Positions 1-5,175 of a stretch of 5,175 nt of DNA are shown piece after piece. This stretch comes from Sulfurimonas sp. Lineage in GTDB: Bacteria; Campylobacterota; Campylobacteria; Campylobacterales; Sulfurimonadaceae. The notes under the pieces were generated by a model. That model was not told where the DNA came from. It was given only the letters and a program-made list of their open reading frames with translations, and did not search any database. The translations under genes and the position numbers were made by a program. The stretch lies in the NCBI GenBank assembly GCA_003978475.1, contig QNZR01000087.1:1-5175 (forward strand), written 5' to 3'. Numbering within the stretch: the stretch's first letter is position 1; each line of letters begins with the position of its first letter.

Positions 1-1
1 T

Positions 2-2563
2 TTGAATGTAGATCTTGTACGTGCCGAAAATGGTACCGTTGATCTCAATGCACTGCCGCAAAGCAAGCATTCCAATACAACATTTTCTCTGCCCGCAATA
101 AACATTCGTACCATAGCGCTGGAGCATATGACGTTGCGAACCGGAAACGAGCAGATTACGATTGATGCGTATTTTCACAAGAGCCATTACAGCAGTGCCG
201 TCGTTGATGTGCAACAGATAGATGCCAACATAACCACCCGCTATGCTGCTTTGGCACTCAATGGCTCTTTGCAGCAGAATGTTTTTAGTGGCGAGAGTAT
301 CACCACACTGAACCGGGAGTATTTTCAATCTTATCTGGATCTCTTTAGCACCGTGCCGCTACGTTACCACATTAGCATTTCTCATGCATCGACTACCCAG
401 CTTCAGGCCAGCGTGCCCATAAAACATTTGGAGCTTAAAGAGGGTAATCTCTCTATTGACGATGCCCGCATTGCCATGACATACCGTTATCGTGATGAGC
501 GTATGGATATGGATATGAAGTATGATCTTAGTCATAACGATATTACCATACGTCTCCTGCAGCAACTCGGCATTGCTTTTAAAGGTGAGATACAAAGTCA
601 TATGGCTATGGAGATACTTCACAGTCCCTACGCTTTGCCCGAGATGCATTATGACGCAGCAGTAACACTGCGCCATAACCATGCCTTGTATGCGACACTC
701 AGCTCCCGTTCCAAACAACTTTTTGCGACGCTTCAAAGTGATGATCAACAGCATTTTAAGTTTCACGGTACGCTGAGACGTCTCTCAAGCAATGTGATAC
801 CGTCTCTGCCGCAACTGCTGCAAAATCGTGATCTCAATGCTTCCGTTGATGCCAATATTAGTATTCTCAATACCGCTGTGAGTGCTGTCGGCAAAGTGCA
901 CCTGGAAGACCGAGGCACCACCTTTACCAGCAACTTTGAGTATGACGGCGAGCAGTTATTGACACAGGGTGTCATTGATGTGCATCATCAAGCGGCACAG
1001 TGGAACGGTATTCAGACGCAAAATCTTTTCCCCATGAATATTGTGACGCACTACAATAATGTGAATGAGGGTATGGTTGCACTGCGTTCCAATGATATCT
1101 ATGTGACCCTGTTTAAACGTTCAGACCATCTCAATGGCTGGGGAAGCTATAAAAACAGCCGTTTTGATATTAAGGGAATTCAGGAAGCGCACCGTACCAA
1201 ATTACATGTAAAAAACCATATTCCGTCGCTGTACGAGTTTATCAACTCCATTACGCCGCTGCACTATCAACAATTTGAGTACTATGATGCCGAGCTGTAT
1301 GCCGATACTACTGTTACGATTGATGACGATATTAGTGTTGAAAGTTATTTGAACATTCCGTGGTATGTGGCACAAAGTGATTCACAAACCATTAACTTCG
1401 GGCACAACTCCTCGATGAAACTGCGTCTGTTTAACCGCTATATGACCGTCGATGAGTACAATGTCAGTATTTTAGACCATCGCGTTTATGCTCAGCATGA
1501 CTCCAAACTCTTTTTGGATCGTGACAATATACTGCATCTTAACGGATTATGGATTTATGACAGCCTGGAACTCTCGGGGACGTATAATCCCGGTAACCGC
1601 CATATCAATATGCGGCTTCACGGCAAACAGTTTCACTACAGCGGTTCAGAAGGAGATCTGCGTGCAGCAGTTGATATTGCTATTGTCTCCGATACGCCGG
1701 AGCGTATGAGTATTGAAGGCTCGGTGAACGTACACGAAGGAGAGATCAACTACTATCCCAGCAAACATTACCTCATGCGTGATGACGATATTATTATTAT
1801 TCAGGATGTGCGAGAACCCGCTACGTCACATCTCTTTGTCAATGTGCATATAACGGCAGCCAAAGCGCTGCGCTATCATGCTCATGAGATTGACCTGAAC
1901 ATAACGCCGGATGTTACGTTATGGAAAGAGCCTGAAAAACCACTGGTACTGCTGGGGATGGCAACGATTGGTACCGGCGCCGTCATGTTGAGTGACAAGC
2001 GTTACGAGATCTATCCGAGTAAGCTTTATTTTGGTGGCGATACACCCATCAATCCCTATCTGGATCTCAATATTTTACGTGAAATTGACTATAAAAAGAT
2101 CCATATTTACGTCACCAATACGCTGGAAGATCCGGTAGTACTTTTTAGTGCCACACCTTCGCTGAGTCAAAATGATATTATGAGTTATCTCATTTTCGGT
2201 ACTCCGGCCAATACGGCATTTGAAGGAGGTGACGAACTCAGCGGAGCAAGTGCCGCCAATCTCATTTTGGGCATGGGTCTTAAAAAGATGATTGGTGATA
2301 CAACCGGTATTCATGTCGATACTTTAAACATTATTAGCAGTGAAAGCGGTGCTCTGGGCTTTGAGGTGGGAACACAAGTCAATGAGAAGTTACGCATCTT
2401 ACTGAAAAACGATTCCAAATTCAGCGCTATTTTGCAGTACAAGCTCAACCGCTGGCTGCGGCTGGATGTTGATGTTAAAGAGACAGGGCAGGGCATTAAT
2501 CTGATCTATGTGAAAGATCTGCACGACCCGCTCGACGTCCAACCCCCTTCAGCGCATCCATAA
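2..2563 (+). CDS. tamB: TamB/DUF490-family translocation and assembly module protein, 5'-truncated by the window edge
   Basis: This is the C-terminal part (853 residues) of a TamB-type protein. The frame is open to the left edge, so the TTG at position 2 is almost certainly an internal Leu codon; the inner-membrane anchor and true start lie outside the window. TamB proteins span the periplasm as a long beta-rich groove and work with a BamA-like partner (TamA) in outer-membrane protein insertion and phospholipid transport. The sequence is a long run of alternating beta-strand-like segments with no cysteine. The C-terminal DUF490 domain covers roughly residues 520-850. Its clearest stretch is near residues 648-735, with LGMATIGTGAVML, YEIYPSKLYFGGD, INPYLDLN, DPVVLFSATPSLSQNDI and MSYLIFGTP. 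The end (NEKLRILLKND, LQYKLNRWLRLDVDVKE) matches the family's closing strands. The stop TAA at 2561-2563 faces the protease gene 19 bp away. Family is confident; the symbol is by family, since orthology to E. coli tamB and a neighbouring tamA cannot be checked here. Confidence 0.9.
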   Translation: MNVDLVRAENGTVDLNALPQSKHSNTTFSLPAINIRTIALEHMTLRTGNEQITIDAYFHKSHYSSAVVDVQQIDANITTRYAALALNGSLQQNVFSGESITTLNREYFQSYLDLFSTVPLRYHISISHASTTQLQASVPIKHLELKEGNLSIDDARIAMTYRYRDERMDMDMKYDLSHNDITIRLLQQLGIAFKGEIQSHMAMEILHSPYALPEMHYDAAVTLRHNHALYATLSSRSKQLFATLQSDDQQHFKFHGTLRRLSSNVIPSLPQLLQNRDLNASVDANISILNTAVSAVGKVHLEDRGTTFTSNFEYDGEQLLTQGVIDVHHQAAQWNGIQTQNLFPMNIVTHYNNVNEGMVALRSNDIYVTLFKRSDHLNGWGSYKNSRFDIKGIQEAHRTKLHVKNHIPSLYEFINSITPLHYQQFEYYDAELYADTTVTIDDDISVESYLNIPWYVAQSDSQTINFGHNSSMKLRLFNRYMTVDEYNVSILDHRVYAQHDSKLFLDRDNILHLNGLWIYDSLELSGTYNPGNRHINMRLHGKQFHYSGSEGDLRAAVDIAIVSDTPERMSIEGSVNVHEGEINYYPSKHYLMRDDDIIIIQDVREPATSHLFVNVHITAAKALRYHAHEIDLNITPDVTLWKEPEKPLVLLGMATIGTGAVMLSDKRYEIYPSKLYFGGDTPINPYLDLNILREIDYKKIHIYVTNTLEDPVVLFSATPSLSQNDIMSYLIFGTPANTAFEGGDELSGASAANLILGMGLKKMIGDTTGIHVDTLNIISSESGALGFEVGTQVNEKLRILLKNDSKFSAILQYKLNRWLRLDVDVKETGQGINLIYVKDLHDPLDVQPPSAHP

Positions 2564-2582
2564 TATTAGATTTACATGTATT
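2564..2582. other. 19-bp gap between convergent genes, no clear terminator
   Basis: The stop codons of the TamB gene (2561-2563, plus) and the protease gene (2583-2585, minus) face each other across 19 AT-rich bases. The only structure is the 8-bp palindrome TACATGTA at 2573-2580, too short and AT-rich for an intrinsic terminator, with no GC-rich stem and U-tract on either strand. Termination must use weak signals, Rho, or sites inside the opposing gene. Confidence 0.7.
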
Positions 2583-4790
2583 TTATAACGCACTAATGCT
2601 GACACTCACTCCAGATGCCGTATCAAAATGGTCGCTGACAAGCCGTGCGGTTATCTGGCTTCCCGGCACTATTAATGTCTGATTGATGATGCCGTTAACT
2701 TGAGCGACCTGGTTGTGGTGGGCGTCGTAAATATAAAAACGGTCATAATAGCGTTCTGTTTCACCGGTTATTATGACTTTTAACCGTGTTGCACCGCGAA
2801 TAAAAAGTGTCTGGCTGCGGTCTTCGTCATTGCCGTATGCCCCGGTTGCCCAGTGGGTTTTCTTATCGGCACTGCCTATAGCCTCAATGGTAATGGTAAC
2901 ACCTGAAGCCACAACAGCATAATCACTGACGAGTTTGGCAGTAATAACATCTCCGTCAACTTCTAGCGTGGTATTGATGGAACCATCAAGCTGTGCGATC
3001 TGTTTTCCCTGCTTATCGTAAAGATAGATATAGTCATAACCGGCTTCAGTCTCTCCTTTGACATGTATTTTCAATCTGGTGGCATCCTGAATCCAAAGTT
3101 TTTGACTTCGATTGTCGTTAATACCGTATCTTCCCGTTGTCCAGGTTGTTAGGTTGTCGGAGCTCTCACCTCTTTGTACCGCCGCAATACGTACTTTGAC
3201 TCCGGCAGCAGTGCCGGAATTGTCACTGACGAGTCGTGCCTTAATGGTGTTTCCGGCAACGACAACGGTCGTATTAACGGAGCCGTCAAGTTGTAATATC
3301 TGATGCCCCTGGGCGTCATAAATGTAAATGAAATCGTAGTTCTGCTCCAAGCTGCCCTCAACCGTGACACGCAAATAGGTCGCCTCGGCGATGGAGAGTG
3401 TCTGGTTGCGATCTTCATTGTTGCCATAGGCTCCGGTTATCCATACGGTAGTGTCGTCTTGCGTCGTATTATCTTCTTGTTGCATATGCAAGAGTGCCTT
3501 ATGGGCGTTGAGACGTCCTGAGGTATGGAGTTTATTGTAAAGTGACTCAAGTGGCTCAGCCGATTGCAGAATGGCCGCAATGCGTTGACGCATACTGCTG
3601 TGGGCATCATAAGAGGCCAGCAGCGCAACGGTACCGGCAACATGGGGTGCCGCCATGGAAGTACCACTTTGCAAGTCGTACGTATTGTGCATAATGGTAC
3701 TGGTAATATCAACGCCCGGAGCGGCAATATCGACGCTGTTTTTGCCGTAGTTTGAAAAGGATGCGAATTTATCGTTACGATCGGTTGCGGCAACGGCAAT
3801 AATATTATCTAAATTATAACTGGCAGGATAAGTCGGTATCGCATCATTGTCGGCACCGTTATTTCCGGCAGCAGCACAGACGACAACACCTTTGCGACCG
3901 AGCTTCGCAATGGCATTTCGGATCACCTCGCTTCTTCCGCTATTGTTGTAGCTGGCATTGATGGCAACAATATTGACACCGTCATCAATTTTTTGAGAAA
4001 TAAAATTGAGTGCTTCTAAAATATCGCTGTCAAAAGCGTTGCCGTTGGAACGAAAAACCTTAAGTGCCATCAAAGAGACATTGGGTGCAACGCCGATCAC
4101 ACCGATGTTATTGGCAGCAGCGGCAATAATTCCGGCAACATGGGTACCGTGCAAAAGTGTTGGCATCGGGTTGTCATCATTATTCCCAAAGCTGTCTGAA
4201 GCAAAATCGTAGCCATGATATTGCAGTCCATATGCTCTGCCGTCCCACATATTGTGTCGCAGATCTTCGTGAGTATAGTCAATACCGGTATCAATTACAG
4301 CAACCACAACATCTTTGGAGCCTTTTTCCAGACCCCACGCCTCGGGCGCATCAATATCGGCATCGGCAGTACCGCCGATCTGTGCGGTATTGTTCAGATT
4401 CCACTGATAGCCCTCATAATAGGTATCGTTGACATCAGCAGCCAAACGGTTAATAAAATTGGGTGATACCGATGCTACTGAAGGCAGCGTGTTGAATTTT
4501 CTCACCAGCTCTTCCGTTGTATAACCACTGGAGTGAATCAGTGCCGAATTGATGTTTTTATAGGTTTGTTGCGTATATTGGTGACTTCCTAAAGTGTTGT
4601 CAATACTCTGTGCAGTTTCAATGCTACTGGCCGCATAGCCGGCATGAAACGTTATGAGCACCTCTCCTTGTGCATACGGTTCTGCCGGTACGGATGCAGA
4701 ATCATACGCCATTGACGCATACAAGGCAGTGAATACGCCTAGTGAGAGAGTGCTGAACACGCTCATTGCCGTTTTGATAGGATGTGCCAT
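2583..4790 (-). CDS. Secreted subtilisin-family (S8) serine protease with three C-terminal CUB-like repeats
   Basis: This is a complete 735-residue preproprotein, numbered from the ATG at 4790. Residues 1-28 look like a Sec signal peptide (basic n-region, hydrophobic core, likely cleavage after YASMA). Residues about 38-118 resemble the inhibitor-like propeptide of fervidolysin/subtilisin-type enzymes, beginning YAQGEVLITFHAG and ending VASVSPNF. The mature catalytic domain begins near QWNLNNTAQIGG and runs to about residue 430. The triad is visible as Asp167 (VVVAVIDTGID), His214 (LHGTHVAG) and Ser378 (SGTSMAAPHVAG), with oxyanion Asn310 (AAAGNNG), so it should be an active serine endopeptidase acting outside the cytoplasm. 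Residues 448-735 form three CUB-like repeats, which in other proteins bind proteins or calcium. The only cysteine is Cys305 in the catalytic core. There is no C-terminal membrane anchor or sorting motif. A TTG at 4805 would extend the frame by five codons but overlaps the GAGGAG ribosome site, so the ATG is preferred. Substrate and export route past the outer membrane are unknown. Confidence 0.95.
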   Translation of the reverse strand: MAHPIKTAMSVFSTLSLGVFTALYASMAYDSASVPAEPYAQGEVLITFHAGYAASSIETAQSIDNTLGSHQYTQQTYKNINSALIHSSGYTTEELVRKFNTLPSVASVSPNFINRLAADVNDTYYEGYQWNLNNTAQIGGTADADIDAPEAWGLEKGSKDVVVAVIDTGIDYTHEDLRHNMWDGRAYGLQYHGYDFASDSFGNNDDNPMPTLLHGTHVAGIIAAAANNIGVIGVAPNVSLMALKVFRSNGNAFDSDILEALNFISQKIDDGVNIVAINASYNNSGRSEVIRNAIAKLGRKGVVVCAAAGNNGADNDAIPTYPASYNLDNIIAVAATDRNDKFASFSNYGKNSVDIAAPGVDITSTIMHNTYDLQSGTSMAAPHVAGTVALLASYDAHSSMRQRIAAILQSAEPLESLYNKLHTSGRLNAHKALLHMQQEDNTTQDDTTVWITGAYGNNEDRNQTLSIAEATYLRVTVEGSLEQNYDFIYIYDAQGHQILQLDGSVNTTVVVAGNTIKARLVSDNSGTAAGVKVRIAAVQRGESSDNLTTWTTGRYGINDNRSQKLWIQDATRLKIHVKGETEAGYDYIYLYDKQGKQIAQLDGSINTTLEVDGDVITAKLVSDYAVVASGVTITIEAIGSADKKTHWATGAYGNDEDRSQTLFIRGATRLKVIITGETERYYDRFYIYDAHHNQVAQVNGIINQTLIVPGSQITARLVSDHFDTASGVSVSISAL
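2586..2858 (-). repeat. CUB-like protein repeat 3 of the S8 protease
   Basis: Encodes residues 645-735, the last 91 residues, ending SISAL directly before the stop TAA. Landmarks are WATGAYG, DRSQTL, ATRLK, GETERYYD, YIYD and RLVSD. The protein ends exactly at the repeat boundary, with no further tail, so the repeat itself forms the C-terminus. Confidence 0.85.
2877..3149 (-). repeat. CUB-like protein repeat 2 of the S8 protease
   Basis: Encodes residues 548-638 of the protease (91 residues). It has the same landmarks: WTTGRYG, NRSQKL, ATRLK, GETEAGYD, IYLYD, QLDGSINTT and KLVSD. A hand alignment gives 48 of 91 identities with repeat 3, with no gap needed. A 6-residue linker (GSADKK) separates it from repeat 3. 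The level of divergence argues against a very recent duplication. Confidence 0.85.
3177..3449 (-). repeat. CUB-like protein repeat 1 of the S8 protease
   Basis: Encodes residues 448-538 of the protease (91 residues). Shared landmarks are W-x-TG-x-YG, then DR-x-Q-x-L, an AT-x-L strand, YD followed by IYIYD, QLDG, NTT and a late LVSD with a downstream GV. The YD and SD positions with the GV strand recall CUB domains. An ungapped hand alignment gives 48 of 91 identities with repeat 2 and 49 of 91 with repeat 3. A 9-residue linker (QRGESSDNL) follows. Confidence 0.85.
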
Positions 4791-4797
4791 AATGATG

Positions 4798-4803
4798 CTC
4801 CTC
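4798..4803 (-). promoter_or_regulatory. Ribosome binding site (GAGGAG) deciding the protease start
   Basis: Read on the minus strand, GAGGAG is followed by the 7-base spacer CATCATT and then the ATG at 4790. This spacing is close to ideal. The upstream in-frame TTG (4803-4805) shares its last base with this site, so it cannot be served by it; no other purine-rich site is seen at a suitable distance before the TTG. Confidence 0.85.
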
Positions 4804-4824
4804 AAATTAATATCATTCTGAGAT

Positions 4825-4830
4825 ATTATA
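4825..4830 (-). promoter_or_regulatory. Probable -10 box (TATAAT) of the protease promoter
   Basis: On the minus strand a perfect TATAAT lies 34 bases before the ATG, predicting a start of transcription near 4818 and a leader of about 28 bases. No recognisable TTGACA-like hexamer lies 15-18 bases upstream; the best windows there are poor matches. A consensus -10 with A/T-rich upstream DNA and no -35 is known for vegetative promoters of Campylobacterota. A weaker alternative further upstream pairs TTGACG (4882-4887) with TTTAAA (4858-4863) at 18-base spacing. Confidence 0.6.
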
Positions 4831-4854
4831 TAAGGATTCCACTTTAAAATGGCA

Positions 4855-4866
4855 TGTTTTAAAACA
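4855..4866. promoter_or_regulatory. Perfect 12-bp palindrome TGTTTTAAAACA upstream of the protease promoter
   Basis: The sequence is its own reverse complement over 12 bases. Its centre lies about 42 bases upstream of the transcription start predicted from the TATAAT box, a typical place for an activator next to RNA polymerase. It is one of four TTTAAA palindromes in this intergenic stretch (4843, 4858, 4874, 4896). No regulator can be named; in DNA this AT-rich a chance palindrome is possible. Confidence 0.35.
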
Positions 4867-4919
4867 GATAATATTTAAAAACGTCAATATGTCGATTTAA
4901 AGTATCAAAAGTTAACACG

Positions 4920-5175
4920 TTATGAGTCACAAACAGGTTTGTGTGCAATTTGTTGCAGCTCTTTACATGTAAATCCCGATGCTTGACGTCCCTTCACATT
5001 AATGTTGCGCGGCTTTTTAAAGGTGCTGGGGTAGTAGATCTCGATAATCTCGAAATAACAGTTCGGGTCGATACCGTTCTGATCACACGCATAACGAAAC
5101 CAGAAATCACCTTTTTGTACATGAGCAACCTCTTCATCGACAATACGATGCAAAGCATCCATAATAGTGCTTAAG
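4920..5175 (-). CDS. DUF455 ferritin-like protein, C-terminal fragment cut by the window edge
   Basis: These are the last 84 residues of a protein whose start lies to the right; the frame stays open through the ATG at 5162 to the edge (preceding residues LSTI), so that Met is internal. The fragment resembles the C-terminus of DUF455 (COG2833) proteins, a ferritin-like helical family with a presumed di-metal site. Visible signatures are DEEVAHVQKGDFWFRYAC at about 5085-5138, whose E-x-x-H (Glu-Val-Ala-His) fits the second half of a ferritin-like metal site, and then IDP, FKKPRNINVKGRQASGF, matching the family's closing Arg-x-x-A-Gly-Phe motif. The biochemical role of the family is not established; relatives include tRNA-modifying di-iron proteins, but that cannot be transferred here. 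No signal peptide can be assessed. The stop TAA lies 129 bp before the protease ATG on the same strand. Confidence 0.8.
   Translation of the reverse strand, partial: LSTIMDALHRIVDEEVAHVQKGDFWFRYACDQNGIDPNCYFEIIEIYYPSTFKKPRNINVKGRQASGFTCKELQQIAHKPVCDS
4928..4943. repeat. Short perfect inverted repeat at the 3' end of the DUF455 gene
   Basis: CACAAAC and GTTTGTG form a perfect 7-base inverted repeat around the 2-base centre AG. It overlaps the final codons (KPVCDS) of the DUF455 gene. In RNA the loop would open to about four bases, leaving a modest stem. The minus-strand sequence after it has only a short CTTTTG T-run about 20 bases on, so it is a poor intrinsic terminator; it may be a chance or weak structure. 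Confidence 0.4.

Larger units (their letters stand above)
4791..4919. other. AT-rich intergenic region between the DUF455 gene and the protease gene
   Basis: About 129 bases, clearly richer in A and T than the flanking coding DNA. They hold the protease ribosome site, the TATAAT box and the TTTAAA palindromes. No tRNA, small gene or strong GC-rich hairpin with a T-tract is visible. The stretch is long enough, and has its own promoter signal, to suggest that the protease is transcribed separately from the upstream DUF455 gene. Confidence 0.7.

Noticed and set aside
2..4. TTG at position 2 as the true start of the TamB gene
   Set aside because: It sits at the window edge with no upstream sequence to hold a ribosome site, and TamB proteins need an N-terminal membrane anchor that is absent here; the gene must continue to the left.
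359..975. Open frames on the minus strand opposite the TamB gene
   Set aside because: They are antisense to a clear coding frame with family matches, have no ribosome site I can support, and their translations are low-complexity and unlike known proteins.
2586..3449. Tandem DNA repeats or a recent duplication
   Set aside because: The repeat is clear at protein level, but the three nucleotide copies have diverged widely, with no long identical runs; it is not a recent or unstable DNA repeat.
3112..4466. Several open frames of 60-120 codons in other frames across the protease gene
   Set aside because: All lie within the confidently assigned protease frame and their translations show no domain; they are shadows of its codon pattern.
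4941..5174. 77-codon plus-strand frame at the right edge
   Set aside because: It is antisense to the DUF455 C-terminus, whose minus-strand translation carries recognisable family motifs; the plus-strand product has none.
1..5175. Insertion sequence, prophage, CRISPR array, toxin-antitoxin or other defence system
   Set aside because: No transposase, terminal inverted repeats, spaced direct repeats, small paired genes or defence domains are seen; coding sequence fills nearly the whole window with housekeeping and secreted-enzyme families.

Overview
The window looks like an ordinary chromosomal stretch from a Gram-negative bacterium. It has one complete gene flanked by two genes cut by the window edges. 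A TamB-type outer-membrane assembly protein implies a double membrane. The three families, the moderate GC (roughly 45% by eye) and an AT-rich promoter with a strong TATAAT but no -35 box would fit a free-living Campylobacterota member such as the Sulfurimonas/Sulfurovum group. That assignment is inference; no rRNA or other taxonomic marker is present.

Layout: (1) 2-2563, plus strand: the C-terminal 853 residues of a TamB/DUF490 protein whose start lies left of the window. (2) 2564-2582: a 19-bp gap between convergent stop codons, with no recognisable terminator. (3) 2583-4790, minus strand: a complete 735-residue secreted subtilisin-family (S8) protease with a signal peptide, an inhibitor-like propeptide, an intact catalytic triad and three tandem 91-residue CUB-like repeats at the C-terminus. 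Its start is best placed at the ATG at 4790, because the TTG 15 bases upstream overlaps the Shine-Dalgarno sequence. (4) 4791-4919: an AT-rich intergenic stretch with the likely protease promoter and four TTTAAA palindromes, one inside a perfect 12-bp palindrome. (5) 4920-5175, minus strand: the C-terminal end of a DUF455 ferritin-like protein whose start lies right of the window.

The genes show no obvious shared pathway. TamB acts in the periplasm on outer-membrane biogenesis, the protease is exported, and the DUF455 protein is probably a cytoplasmic metal-binding protein. The protease is on the same strand as the DUF455 gene but has its own apparent promoter. No mobile element, CRISPR array, RNA gene or defence system is visible. 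The most noteworthy items are the cysteine-free CUB-like triple repeat on the protease and the palindrome-rich region upstream of it.
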